Positions 15,528-24,639 of a stretch of 64,000 bases of DNA are shown piece by piece. Position numbers and translations under genes: made by a program. Below the pieces are notes generated by a model. It was not told the DNA's origin. It saw only the letters and a list, made by a program, of their open reading frames with translations, and made no database searches. Numbering within the stretch: position 1 is the stretch's first letter; every line of letters begins with the position of its first letter. Source of the stretch: Tistlia consotensis USBA 355 (lineage in GTDB: Bacteria > Pseudomonadota > Alphaproteobacteria > Kiloniellales > DSM-21159); NCBI RefSeq assembly GCF_900177295.1, contig NZ_FWZX01000024.1, positions 53,077-117,076 of the forward strand, given 5' to 3'.

Positions 15528-17852
15528 GTGGAGCGCAGGCCGGTGAGCGCGGAGCCGTACAACGTGACGCCGGAGCACGAACCGGCCAGCCGGCTGCCGC
15601 CCGCGGCGCCGGGGGGCCTGCAGCAGGCGCCGCGGCCCCAGGGCGGCGGCGGCTTCGACCTGCGCTCGCTGCTCGGCATCGTCCGGCGGCGCAAGTTCAT
15701 GATCCTCGGCATCTGCCTGATCGCGAGCGCTCTTTCGCTGGTTTTCGTCAATCGCCTCACGCCGCTCTACCGGACCGGCGCGACGATCCTCATCGAAGGC
15801 AAGACGACCAACTTCACCAACCAGCCGCAGGCCGTGGAGAGCATCGCCCGCGACTACTACACGGTGCAGGCCGAGGCCGTCGTGCTGACCTCGCTGCCGC
15901 TCGCCGAGAAGGCGGTCCTGGCGCTCAAGCTGCAGACGAACCCGCTGTTCAACCGGGCCCTGTCGCCGCCGCGCAAGAGCCTGTTCGCCGACCTGAAGAC
16001 GAAGCTCCAGGCGTTCCTCGCCGAGCACGGGCTGATGGAGGCGCCGACGGAGCCCGTCTTCACGCCGCCCGAGACGATTCCCGACCCGGCGGACGATCCG
16101 GCCTATCTGCGCCAGCTGGCCAACGCCTTCCGGGGCGCGCTGCGCGCCCAGCCGGACACCAACACCGGCACGATCACCCTGAGCTACGTCTCGACCGACC
16201 CGGTCTTCGCGGCGAAGGCGGTCAACACCGTCGCCTCGCTCTACGTCGACAGCCTGGAGTCCGAGCGCGCCGGCAAGCTGGGCCAGGGCATCGAGTTCTT
16301 CCAGGAGCAGGTCGCCGAGGCCGAGGACAGGGTGCGCAAGGCCCGCACCGCGCTCGAGGACTTCAACCGCGACAACAACATCCAGGAGCTCGACGGCCGC
16401 TCGCTCGACATGCGCCGCCTCGACTCGCTGGCCGGCGACCTGCGCGAAGCCGAGACCCGGATGAACCAGCTGCAGCAGGACTACGGCCAGGTCCAGCGTG
16501 CGCTGAAGGGCCCGGACCTCGTCGATTCCTCGGCTGGCCTCAGCAATCCGACGGTCAGCAACGTCCGCCTGTCGATCATCAACGCCGAACGCCAGCTGGC
16601 CGAGCTGCTGAACCAGTACCGCGAGGGCCATCCGAAGGTTCAGGCGCTGCGCGCCGAGATCGACCGCCTGCGCACCAGCCTGCGCAACCAGCTGACCGGC
16701 ATCGCCAGCGACCTCGGCGGCCAGCTCGCCGTCGCCCGCCAGGACGTCGCGGGCATGAAGGAAGAGCGCAGCAAGCTCGAGGACCGGCTGCAGACCGTCT
16801 CGCGCCTGAAGGTCGCGCGCGATACCCTCCAGAACGCGCTCGACGACGCCGAGCAGCTGCTGCGCGAGCGCCGCCGCCGGCTCGACGAGGTCGCCCTGCA
16901 GCGTCAGGCGCCGACCGACAAGCAGGCCAGCGTGCTGGAGCCGGCGAACGTGCCGGGCGGACCCTTCTACCCGAACAAGAACATGATCGTCGGCGTCGCC
17001 TTCATGGCCTCGCTGATGGTCGGCTTCGGCCTGTCGCTGCTGCTCGAGTTCCTCGACTCCGGCTTCCGCAGCCTCAGCCAGGTCGAGCAGCAGACCGGCC
17101 TGCCGACGCTCGGCATGCTGCCCCTGGTCGGCGGCGGCAAGCGCGACCAGCCGCCGCATCTCCAGGCCACCGACCGACAGGGATCGCTGTTCGCGGAATC
17201 GGTGCGGACGCTGCGCACCGGCCTGATGCTGTCCAGCTCGGCGGTGGCGCCGAAGGTGATCCTGGTGACCTCCTCGGTGCCCAGCGAGGGCAAGACCTCC
17301 ACCGTGCTGTCGATCGGCTGCCAGTCGACCCAGGCGGGCCGGCGCTGCATCGTCATCGACTGCGACATGCGCCATCCCAGCGTCGACGCGACGCTCGGCT
17401 ACGCGCCGCACATCGGCCTCGGCGACTATCTCGCCGGCGAGGCCGAGATCGAGGACGTGATCGCGCTCGACGAGGCGACCGGCCTGCACTTCATCGGCGC
17501 CGGCACCGGCGCCGTGCGCCCGGTCGAGCTGCTGGCCTCGCCGCGCATGGAGAAGCTGCTCAACAGCCTGTGCCGGCGCTACCACATGGTCGTGCTGGAC
17601 ACGCCGCCGGTGCTCGCCGTCTCCGACGCGCTGCCGGTGATGCGGCTGGCCGACGCCACGCTGTTCCTGATCCGCTGGGAACGGACCAATCGCGAGACCG
17701 CCAAGGCCGCCCTCAAGCAGGTGCTGGAGACCGGCGCGCGCTTCGCCGGCATCGCCCTGACCTACGTCGATGTCCGGAAGCACGCCCAGTACGACTATGC
17801 CGACTCAGGCTACTACTACCATAAGTCCTACCGGAAATATTACCGGCCGTAG
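15528..17852 (+). CDS. Wzc-type polysaccharide co-polymerase / tyrosine autokinase
   Basis: Inner-membrane chain-length regulator fused to a bacterial tyrosine kinase, 774 residues from GTG 15528, which has GAGGA 7 bases upstream; GTG 15543 is an alternative. Order: Pro-rich N-terminus, Wzz domain with a first transmembrane helix (FMILGICLIASALSLVFV), a long periplasmic coiled coil, the Pro-rich NVPGGPFYPNK before the second helix, then the kinase with Walker A (SSVPSEGKTS, 582-591), Walker A' (CIVIDCDMRHP, from 607) and Walker B (MVVLDTPP, from 687). The last 29 residues hold about ten tyrosines, the autophosphorylation cluster. The cognate phosphatase is not in the window. The next gene starts inside the tyrosine-cluster codons. 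Confidence 0.95.
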   Translation: MERRPVSAEPYNVTPEHEPASRLPPAAPGGLQQAPRPQGGGGFDLRSLLGIVRRRKFMILGICLIASALSLVFVNRLTPLYRTGATILIEGKTTNFTNQPQAVESIARDYYTVQAEAVVLTSLPLAEKAVLALKLQTNPLFNRALSPPRKSLFADLKTKLQAFLAEHGLMEAPTEPVFTPPETIPDPADDPAYLRQLANAFRGALRAQPDTNTGTITLSYVSTDPVFAAKAVNTVASLYVDSLESERAGKLGQGIEFFQEQVAEAEDRVRKARTALEDFNRDNNIQELDGRSLDMRRLDSLAGDLREAETRMNQLQQDYGQVQRALKGPDLVDSSAGLSNPTVSNVRLSIINAERQLAELLNQYREGHPKVQALRAEIDRLRTSLRNQLTGIASDLGGQLAVARQDVAGMKEERSKLEDRLQTVSRLKVARDTLQNALDDAEQLLRERRRRLDEVALQRQAPTDKQASVLEPANVPGGPFYPNKNMIVGVAFMASLMVGFGLSLLLEFLDSGFRSLSQVEQQTGLPTLGMLPLVGGGKRDQPPHLQATDRQGSLFAESVRTLRTGLMLSSSAVAPKVILVTSSVPSEGKTSTVLSIGCQSTQAGRRCIVIDCDMRHPSVDATLGYAPHIGLGDYLAGEAEIEDVIALDEATGLHFIGAGTGAVRPVELLASPRMEKLLNSLCRRYHMVVLDTPPVLAVSDALPVMRLADATLFLIRWERTNRETAKAALKQVLETGARFAGIALTYVDVRKHAQYDYADSGYYYHKSYRKYYRP

Positions 17853-18549
17853 GCTGCCCCGGCGGGCGGCGCTGCGTCACCCCTGGCCGGCTCTGCTGGC
17901 GCTGGCGGTCGGCGTGCCGCTCGTCGTCGCGGCCGTGCCGCGCTTCGTCGCCGGCCTGCTGATCGACCGCCACGAGCTGGTCTTCTACGACCTGGAGCTC
18001 GGCCGCAACCTCGAGTCCTACGACCGCATGTGGTCGGCGATCGCCGGCTACGAATCGGCGCTCCGCTGGAGCGACGACGCGCAGCTGCACCAGCGTCTGG
18101 CAGGGCTCTACCTGGCGGTCGCCCGCGACCCGTCGCTGGGCCCGGCCCAGCGACGGGCCCTGCTGACCCGCTCGATCGAGCAGCAGCGCATCGCGCTCGG
18201 CCGCGCCCCCGCGGATGCGCCGTCCTGGCTGCAGCTGGCCTATGCGCTCTACGGCACCGAGGGCATCTCGCCGGCCTTCCAGCGCGCCTATCGCCGCTCG
18301 ATCGAGCTCGCCCCCTACGCGCCGGCGCTGGCCGCGACCCGCGCGCTGCTCGGGCTGCGGTCCTGGCCCTGGCTCGATGCGCAGAGCCGCGCGCTCGTCC
18401 CCGACCAGGTCGCCCTGGCGGTCGAGGTCGACGCGGACAAGCTGGTCCGGCAGATGGTCACCCAGGGCGAGCGGCGACTCGCGCTGTTCCTGCTGGCCGG
18501 GCGGCCGGAGCCGCTAGCGAGCCTCGAAGCGGCGCTCGACCGGACCTGA
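17797..18549 (+). CDS. Membrane-anchored protein of the polysaccharide locus, TPR-like
   Basis: Unrecognised protein of about 250 residues (259 if ATG 17770 is used). One N-terminal transmembrane helix (WPALLALAVGVPLVVAAVPRFVAGLL) is followed by an all-helical part with repeats of the TPR kind: SYDRMWSAIAGYESALRWS, QLHQRLAGLYLAVARD, APSWLQLAYALYGTEG and AYRRSIELAPYAP. The start must lie inside the kinase gene, because no usual start codon exists soon after its stop. It converges on the O-antigen-ligase-like gene and overlaps it by 36 bases. Helical-repeat partners beside polymerases are common in polysaccharide loci, so an assembly or scaffold role is plausible but unproven. Confidence 0.65.
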   Translation: MPTQATTTISPTGNITGRRLPRRAALRHPWPALLALAVGVPLVVAAVPRFVAGLLIDRHELVFYDLELGRNLESYDRMWSAIAGYESALRWSDDAQLHQRLAGLYLAVARDPSLGPAQRRALLTRSIEQQRIALGRAPADAPSWLQLAYALYGTEGISPAFQRAYRRSIELAPYAPALAATRALLGLRSWPWLDAQSRALVPDQVALAVEVDADKLVRQMVTQGERRLALFLLAGRPEPLASLEAALDRT

Positions 18550-20043
18550 GGCGCGCGGCAGATCGATCACCGTCGCCTGGCCGCCGTGCTGGGTGTGCCC
18601 GGCGAAGTCGACGATCGGCTCGCCGGCCACGGTGTAGGAGACGCGGCTGCTGGCCCGGTGGCGCCAGGACTGCGCCATCCCGACGCCGAGCAGCAGGCAC
18701 CAGGTCATGGTGATCGCCGGGATCTGCAGGCTGAAGTCGACCAGGGAATGGACCGCGACCACGGTCGTGCCGGCCAGGGCCGCGACCGAGTAGACGATGT
18801 CCTCATGGCGCTCGAACAGGCCGGCGAGGCAGCGCCAGACCGCGATGCCGAGCGCCGTCAGCAGCAGCAGCGCCGCCGGCACGCCGGCCTCGATGGCGAG
18901 TTCCAGGTAGGAGTTGTGGGCCCGGCGCAGCGAGCCGATGCCGGTCCCGAACGAGGGGTCCCGGTAGTGCATGAAGACGTCCGGGAAGCTGCCCAGTCCG
19001 AAGCCGGCGAGCGGCCGGTCCTCGACGGCCCGGCTGCCGACCTCGAGTGCCAGCAGGCGCTGGCTGTGCTCGCTCTGCTGCGCCGAGACGCCGTCGAGCC
19101 GGCCGATCAGCAGGTCGCCGGCGCCGAGCAGCATGACGATCGCACCGCCCCAGACCAGCCCGGCGAACAGCAGGTTGCGGCCGCGCCGGTGGCCGGCCGG
19201 GCCGGATCGCGAGCCGCGCCAGGCGAAGGTCAGCACGAGCAGGCCGAACAGGGCCGACAGGGCGCCGCCCCGCGAGGTGCTGAGCAGCAGCGCGCCGCTG
19301 CAGACGATCAGCGTGAAGACCGACAGCCAGAAGCCGCCGTCCAGGTCGTCGATGAAGCGTACCAGGGCGACGCGGCGCGGCAGGCCGCGCGGCAGGCCGT
19401 CTGCCAGCTTCTCCTGCAGCAGCGCGGCGGCGACCACCAGGCCGAGCGCCGCGTAGGTCGCGAAGGAGTTGCGGTTGACGAAGGTCGAGGTCAGCGAGTC
19501 GCGGTAGACCCACTTGTCGTACCAGGCGATCGACAGGTTGCCGGCGACGTAGACGACCAGGCCGTAGGTCGCGTAGGCCGCGGTCGCGCCGACCACGCAC
19601 CACAGGGCCGCGCGCGCGCGCGATGGCCGGCGGCCGAGGTAGAGCGCCAGCCAGAACACGCCGGCGTAGGTCGACAGGCGGATCAGGTAGTCGATCGCGC
19701 GGTCCGGCTGCAGCCCGATCGCGCCCTGCAGCGGCGTGCCGAGCGCCTGGCCGGCCGCGGCCCAGCTCGGTGCCTGCAGCATGACCGGCACCGGCAGCAG
19801 CGACTGCACGGCCAGCCACAGCATCACGCCGAGGAACAGCAGGGCCATCGGCAGGCTGCGCCGGCCCGCGATCGCCAGGCGGCGCCGGTCGAGCAGCATC
19901 GCCGTCGCCCAGAGCACGAGCAGCAGGCCGACGGCGATCGCCATCAGGTTCCAGCCGAGCGGCCGGTTGCTGCCGAGGGGCAGGGGCGACAGCGCGACGA
20001 CGCCGAGAAGAGCCCAGAAGACCAGATGGTGCACGTGCGGCAA
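18514..20043 (-). CDS. O-antigen ligase/polymerase family membrane protein (Wzy_C-like)
   Basis: Polytopic protein of 509 residues with about 11-12 hydrophobic segments. It has the O-antigen-ligase family features: a long periplasmic loop before STFVNRNSFATYAALGL, the LLLSTSRGGALSALFGLL motif, and a second loop with PLAGFGLGSFPDVF and RRAHNSYLELAIEAG, where the conserved HN(S/T) sequence lies. It probably polymerises repeat units or transfers glycan at the periplasmic face. Its direction is opposite to the kinase gene, and it shares an operon with the initiating transferase upstream (27-base gap). A second protein of this kind is encoded at 27533-28975, so which of them polymerises cannot be settled. 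Confidence 0.88.
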   Translation of the reverse strand: MPHVHHLVFWALLGVVALSPLPLGSNRPLGWNLMAIAVGLLLVLWATAMLLDRRRLAIAGRRSLPMALLFLGVMLWLAVQSLLPVPVMLQAPSWAAAGQALGTPLQGAIGLQPDRAIDYLIRLSTYAGVFWLALYLGRRPSRARAALWCVVGATAAYATYGLVVYVAGNLSIAWYDKWVYRDSLTSTFVNRNSFATYAALGLVVAAALLQEKLADGLPRGLPRRVALVRFIDDLDGGFWLSVFTLIVCSGALLLSTSRGGALSALFGLLVLTFAWRGSRSGPAGHRRGRNLLFAGLVWGGAIVMLLGAGDLLIGRLDGVSAQQSEHSQRLLALEVGSRAVEDRPLAGFGLGSFPDVFMHYRDPSFGTGIGSLRRAHNSYLELAIEAGVPAALLLLTALGIAVWRCLAGLFERHEDIVYSVAALAGTTVVAVHSLVDFSLQIPAITMTWCLLLGVGMAQSWRHRASSRVSYTVAGEPIVDFAGHTQHGGQATVIDLPRASGPVERRFEAR

Positions 20044-20070
20044 ACCCCTGACGGAACAGGCAGTCAGATG

Positions 20071-21477
20071 TCAGTAGGCATTTTTGTCGATCAGGGCAAC
20101 GAAGGGGGTCAGGAACAGGATCCTGAGATCGAGCCAGATCGACCAGTTCTCGATGTAGAAGAGGTCGGCCTGGACGCGCCGGCGCATCTTTTCGGGGGTC
20201 TCGGTCTCGCCGCGCAGGCCGTTGATCTGCGCCCAGCCGGTGATGCCCGGCTTCATGCGCTGCCGGGCCAGGTAGTCGGCGATCAGCTGCGAGTACTGGG
20301 TCTCGTGGGCGATCGCGTGCGGCCGCGGGCCGACCAGGGACATCTCGCCGCGCAGCACGTTGATGAGCTGCGGCAGCTCGTCGACCGAGCTGCGCCTCAG
20401 CAGGGCGCCGACCCGGGTGACCCGCGGGTCGTTCCGTCGTGCCTGGTCGACGCGGGTCTCGCTGTCGGTGCAATGGGTCATGCTGCGGAACTTCAGCAGC
20501 ACGAAGACCCGGTTGTTGAGGCCGGCGCGGCGCTGCCGGAACAGGATCGGGCCCGGGCTGTCGAGCCGGATCGCGATCGCGGCGAGCAGCATCAGCGGCG
20601 ACAGGAGGACCAGCAGGACCGCTGCCAGCAGGCGGTCCTCGAGCGCCTTCAGCAGCAGCTGCCAGGGCGACAGCGGCCGGCGCCAGAGATGCAGCGTCGG
20701 CACGCCGGCGATGCGGTCGAAGCCGTAGATCGGCAGCTCCAGGTCAGGCAGCTCCGGCACCAGACGGACGTCGATCGGCAGGCCGCGCACCGCGGCCATG
20801 ACCTCGGCGAGCACGCCGACCTCGCTGCGCGGTGCGGCGACGACGACCTCCTCGATCTGGCGCTCGCGCAGCAGCGCCTCGAGGTCCGAAAGCTCGCCCA
20901 GCACCGCCTGCTGCTGCGGTCCCGGCCGGGTCGCGATCAGGCCGACGATGTCGTAGTCGCCGGTGTCGCGCATCTGCCGCGCCACGGTTTCGGCACGCGG
21001 CCCGGTGCCGACCACGGCCATCCGCTTCAGGGTCAGGCCCTGCGCCCGCCAGCGCGTGATCTGTCTCGAGGCCAGGGTCCGGACCGCGACCAGGCCGACG
21101 AGGCCGAACAGCGCCCAGAGGATGAACCAGACGCGCGAGTAGATCGGGGTGGTCTGGGTCAGGGCCGAGAACAGCAGCAGCGTGCCGAGCACGATGCTCC
21201 AGGCGACGGCGCTGCGTGCCACCTGCTGGACCGGCTGGCGCAGCCGCTCCGGCCGGTAGATGCCCGACATGTGCATCACGTTGAGCGTCAGGAAGCCGGC
21301 GGCGAGCAGCGCGATCAGGTAGGCCGACGGCAGGTTGGCCGGCTCGTCGAACTGCTGGCCGCGCAACAGGTAGGCGAGGTAGCCCGTCACCATGACGACG
21401 AGCACGTCGAGCAGCCGGAGCAGACCGCCGAGCAACGCTTCAGGATCGCTGAGACTGCCGGTCCTGCCCCAGGCCAT
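20071..21477 (-). CDS. Initiating polyprenyl glycosylphosphotransferase (WbaP/WcaJ-like)
   Basis: Membrane enzyme of 468 residues that puts the first sugar phosphate onto undecaprenyl phosphate. Several transmembrane helices (about 20-150) are followed by a cytosolic Rossmann-like domain (KRMAVVGTGPRAETVARQM) and the C-terminal catalytic domain. That domain begins with a membrane-dipping helix and contains SPGPILFRQRRAG, FKFRSM-type KFRSM, SSVDELPQLINVLRGEMSLVGPRP with the Asp-Glu catalytic pair, and PGITGWAQINGLRG. The ATG at 21477 is chosen because GGAAGGA precedes it on the minus strand; the longer reading frame adds 38 charged residues. The sugar is probably hexose-1-phosphate. It marks this locus as Wzy- or synthase-type assembly. 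Confidence 0.93.
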   Translation of the reverse strand: MAWGRTGSLSDPEALLGGLLRLLDVLVVMVTGYLAYLLRGQQFDEPANLPSAYLIALLAAGFLTLNVMHMSGIYRPERLRQPVQQVARSAVAWSIVLGTLLLFSALTQTTPIYSRVWFILWALFGLVGLVAVRTLASRQITRWRAQGLTLKRMAVVGTGPRAETVARQMRDTGDYDIVGLIATRPGPQQQAVLGELSDLEALLRERQIEEVVVAAPRSEVGVLAEVMAAVRGLPIDVRLVPELPDLELPIYGFDRIAGVPTLHLWRRPLSPWQLLLKALEDRLLAAVLLVLLSPLMLLAAIAIRLDSPGPILFRQRRAGLNNRVFVLLKFRSMTHCTDSETRVDQARRNDPRVTRVGALLRRSSVDELPQLINVLRGEMSLVGPRPHAIAHETQYSQLIADYLARQRMKPGITGWAQINGLRGETETPEKMRRRVQADLFYIENWSIWLDLRILFLTPFVALIDKNAY

Positions 21478-21559
21478 CGTGTTCCTTCCACTGACAGCTA
21501 TAGGTAGCCGCAGCACAGGGTCCCCGACAAGGCTCGAATTACCGGATGGGTGGTCGAGA

Positions 21560-22243
21560 TCAAAGCTTATGCAACCACCACGCCTCCTCATTCACGGAAT
21601 ATACCGGCCTATAGTGGCGAATCCGGTCGGCGCGCATCACCGAGGGGCTCTGGTTGTCGAGGACGTAGGCCTCGCCGCCCAGCGAAACGACCAGGATGGC
21701 GTGCTGGACGCGCAGGTTCAGGTCGTTGACGACGACGATGCGCAGGGCGTCGTCCGGCCAGCCGAGCGCGCGCAGCGACATGAACTTGGCGATCGCATAG
21801 TCCTCGCAGTCCCCGTCCTTGTGCAGGAACTGCAGCGGCGTCGCCCAGTAGTCGTCGACCCCCCAGTTGACCGGGTCGATGATGTAGCGGTGCTCGTTCA
21901 TGTAGCGGTTGACGGCGTCGAGCTGGCGCATCGGCTCGCGCCCCTTCTCGCCGTCCAGGAACTCCTGCCAGTCGGCCAGGTCGCAGCGGCTGAACAGGCC
22001 CGGCGTGCAGCTGTCGGCGACCTGGCCCTCGGCGAAGTAGCGGGACAGCATGCCCTCCCACTTCGGGAATAGCTTCAGATTGCCGTTGCGGAAGGTCTTC
22101 GATCCGAAGACGTGGTCGAGCGGCTGGTCGCCGCCGGCAGCGGCGCGCGCCGGCGCGCCGGCATCGGTGGCCAGCAGCGCGAAGGCGGCGGCGGCCAGGA
22201 TCATGGCCGCGCGGCGGGCGATGCCATGCCTGCGCTTGGCCAT
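21560..22243 (-). CDS. LapG-like transglutaminase-type cysteine peptidase
   Basis: Exported cysteine peptidase of 227 residues, in the bacterial transglutaminase-like cysteine proteinase family (PF06035). Residues 1-35 (MAKRRHGIARRAAMILAAAA) form the signal peptide. The triad is intact: Cys146 in DGDCEDYA, His181 in RVQHAIL and Asp196 in LDNQ. Pseudomonas LapG, in this family, cuts the N-terminus of a type I-secreted adhesin in the periplasm and is held back by the c-di-GMP receptor LapD. The start at 22243 removes a 24-residue extension whose codons lie near the CtrA-type site. It is divergent from a degenerate HD-GYP protein. Identity as LapG is inference, since many family members are uncharacterised. 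Confidence 0.85.
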   Translation of the reverse strand: MAKRRHGIARRAAMILAAAAFALLATDAGAPARAAAGGDQPLDHVFGSKTFRNGNLKLFPKWEGMLSRYFAEGQVADSCTPGLFSRCDLADWQEFLDGEKGREPMRQLDAVNRYMNEHRYIIDPVNWGVDDYWATPLQFLHKDGDCEDYAIAKFMSLRALGWPDDALRIVVVNDLNLRVQHAILVVSLGGEAYVLDNQSPSVMRADRIRHYRPVYSVNEEAWWLHKL

Positions 22244-22315
22244 GGCCGGGACTGCTCCTCGTCGCAAGCGGCGGACCTGCCTGTCCGCCCGTCGCGCAGT
22301 CTCGCCCGGTTCCAC

Positions 22316-22330
22316 TTAACGCTAACTTAA
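22316..22330. promoter_or_regulatory. CtrA-type binding site TTAA-N7-TTAA
   Basis: TTAA (22316-22319), 7 bases, TTAA (22327-22330), a perfect match to the full CtrA box of alphaproteobacteria. It lies 73 bases before the LapG-like start on the minus strand and 64 bases before the HD-GYP start on the plus strand, so it could serve either or both. In DNA of about 70 % G+C such a match is rare by chance. Binding is not shown. Confidence 0.6.
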
Positions 22331-22393
22331 GCGCGGTGGCCTAGCCTCGGAGGCCTCCGACATCCAGCCGCCGAGCATCCGGAAAAGCCTGCC

Positions 22394-24547
22394 ATGGGCA
22401 CCGTCGCGCCGACCCCCGCTCCCGAGCCCGCCGAGCCGACCCGGATCGCCGAGGCGGTCCCGCCCGAAGCCGAGGAGGTCGTCGAGGCGAGCGGCGGCGA
22501 CTGGCGGCCCTGGGCGGTCGGCGCGCTGCTCGTGCTGGCGGCGGTCGCCGGGGTGCTCTGGGTGTTCCGTTTCGTCGACGGCGAGCGTCAGCAGGAGCTC
22601 CGGGTCTGGCAGGACCGCCTCGCCCTGGTCGCGGAGAGCCGCGCGGCGGCGACCGACGAGTGGCTGCAGGGCCAGCGCTCCGAGATCGCGGCGCTGGCCG
22701 ACAACACCTCGCTGCGCCTGCTGCTGAGCGAGCTGGCCCTGGCCGGCGGCGACCTCCACAAGGTGACCGATGCCGACGGCCAGGTCGGCTATGCCGACAA
22801 CCTGCTGGAGGCGACGGCCGAGCGCAGCGGCTACGTCGACCCGGACGCCCGTCCCAGGGTCGGCGCCAACCTGCCCTACGAGGCCCACGCCGGCATCGCC
22901 GTGCTCGACGGCAAGGGCCGGCCGGTGATCGCGACCTCCGCCTTCGACAGCGGCGACGTCGCGCGAGCGGGGGCACCGGGCGAGGTCGCCCTGTCGCTGG
23001 CCGTCGATCCCAAGTCCGGCCCGCTGCTGCAGCTCGCGGCCCCGGTCTATGCCCTGCAGAGCGATCCGGCACCCGGCCAGGAGGTCGGCTGGGTGATCGC
23101 CCAGCGGCCGGCGGACGCGCCGCTGCGCCGCCTGCTGACCCAGCCGGGCCTGCCGCCGGCCGGCATCGAGATCTGGCTGCTCCGGCGCGAGGGCGCTGCG
23201 GTCGACTATCTGGTCGAGGCCGGCGGCGGCGCCGGCGGCCTGCTCGCCGCCGACACGCCGGACCTGGCCGGCGCCGCGGCGCTCGCCCAGCCCGGCGGCT
23301 TCGGCATCCACGGCGACCGCGACGGCAAGCCGGTGCTGGCGCTCTCGCGGCGGCTCGCGCAGGCGCCGCTGACCCTGATGGTCACCGCCGACAAGGCGGC
23401 AGCGCTGGCCGAGAGCGAGGCCCGCCTCGGCCGCCTGATGGTCCTGCTGCTGCTGGCGATCGGCCTGATCGGCGCCGGCATGGCGGTGATCTGGCGCCAC
23501 GGCGCCTCCCGCCGCGCGCGCTTCGCGGCACGCGCCTACCGGCAGGCCGCGCGTGCCCTGGCCGAGCAGCGCGACCTGCTGCGCCTGGTCACCGACAACC
23601 AGCCGACCGCGATCACCATCCTCGACTCCGAGGGGCGCTACCGCTTCGCCAACCGCACCGCGGGCACGCGGGCCGGCATGGCGAGCGCCGACATGCTCGG
23701 CAAGGAGATGTCGGCGGTGCGCGGCGCCGCCGCGGCGCGCCGCACCCTGGCCCTGGCCGAGCAGGCCCGCGGCAGCGGCGAGCCGGTCAGCGACACGCTG
23801 CGCATCGAGCCCGCCGGTCCCGGCGGCGACGAGACCGACCGCCAGGTCTTCGCGACCGACCACATCCCGGTGCCCCGCAACGCGACGCTCGGCGACGCGG
23901 TCCTGGTCGTGGAGCGCGACCTGACCACGGAGTTCCGCGAGCGGGCGCGCCGCGAGCGCGCCCTGGGCGACCTGGTCGAGGCGCTGGTGCGCCTCGTCGA
24001 CAAGCGCGATCCCTTCGCCGCCGATCACTCCCAGCGGGTCGGCAGGCTGGCCCAGAGCCTGGCCCGCGAGATGGGCCTGTCGGAGCGCGAGCGCGAGACC
24101 GCGCGCGTCGCCGGCCTGCTGATGAACGTCGGCAAGATCGCCGTGCCGGAGACGCTGCTGACCCGCAAGGGCGAGCTGTCCGACGAGGAACGGCGGCTGG
24201 TGCGCGACTCGATGAGCGCCAGCGCCGACCTGCTGCAGGGCATCGAGCTCGACGGACCGGTCGTCGAGACGCTGCGCCAGGCGCAGGACGCCGGGCGCCC
24301 GGGCGCGGGCCAGCCGCCGCTGGCGCCGGCGCGCATCCTGGCGGTCGCCAACGCCTTCGTCGGCATGGTCAGCGACCGGGCCTGGCGCAGCCGGCTCAGC
24401 GTCGACGAGGCGATCGCCGAGATCATGGCCGGCATCGGCACGCGCTACGACCGCGGCGTCGTCGCCGCGCTGATCGGCTATCTCGACAACAAGGGCGGCC
24501 GGGCCGACTGGGACGCCGCCGCGAGCCGGCCCTCGACCGAGGCCTGA
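22394..24547 (+). CDS. Membrane sensor with PAS and degenerate HD-GYP domain
   Basis: Inner-membrane protein of 717 residues. The first transmembrane helix is at about 40-58, a periplasmic sensor domain of about 290 residues follows, and the second helix is at about 347-367. A PAS domain (LLRLVTDNQPTAITILDSEGRYRFANRTAG) and an HD-GYP-like domain complete it. His545 in DHSQRV is kept, but LHDIGK has become LMNVGK (Met577-Asn578), the next ligand histidine is Ser, the HH pair is Gln-Ala, GYP is lost, and the late aspartate is Asn. It should therefore be unable to hydrolyse c-di-GMP and may act as a receptor or scaffold. It is divergent from the LapG-like peptidase across a CtrA-type site. Confidence 0.82.
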   Translation: MGTVAPTPAPEPAEPTRIAEAVPPEAEEVVEASGGDWRPWAVGALLVLAAVAGVLWVFRFVDGERQQELRVWQDRLALVAESRAAATDEWLQGQRSEIAALADNTSLRLLLSELALAGGDLHKVTDADGQVGYADNLLEATAERSGYVDPDARPRVGANLPYEAHAGIAVLDGKGRPVIATSAFDSGDVARAGAPGEVALSLAVDPKSGPLLQLAAPVYALQSDPAPGQEVGWVIAQRPADAPLRRLLTQPGLPPAGIEIWLLRREGAAVDYLVEAGGGAGGLLAADTPDLAGAAALAQPGGFGIHGDRDGKPVLALSRRLAQAPLTLMVTADKAAALAESEARLGRLMVLLLLAIGLIGAGMAVIWRHGASRRARFAARAYRQAARALAEQRDLLRLVTDNQPTAITILDSEGRYRFANRTAGTRAGMASADMLGKEMSAVRGAAAARRTLALAEQARGSGEPVSDTLRIEPAGPGGDETDRQVFATDHIPVPRNATLGDAVLVVERDLTTEFRERARRERALGDLVEALVRLVDKRDPFAADHSQRVGRLAQSLAREMGLSERERETARVAGLLMNVGKIAVPETLLTRKGELSDEERRLVRDSMSASADLLQGIELDGPVVETLRQAQDAGRPGAGQPPLAPARILAVANAFVGMVSDRAWRSRLSVDEAIAEIMAGIGTRYDRGVVAALIGYLDNKGGRADWDAAASRPSTEA

Positions 24548-24639
24548 GGCGCCGGCCCGGCCGAGCCTGGACCGACGCGACGAGGAGGCCCTACCCTTCG
24601 ACGATCCCGATGCCTATCTAGGGCTGAGGAGGTCTTGAG

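Noticed and set aside
15319..15546. Small open frame between the export lipoprotein and the tyrosine kinase
   Set aside because: It contains the terminator hairpin, has no good ribosome site and shows no recognisable protein feature.
24548..24639. Possible short gene or remnant in the gap before the phosphatase
   Set aside because: It holds a ribosome site for the phosphatase but no open frame with a convincing start or family.
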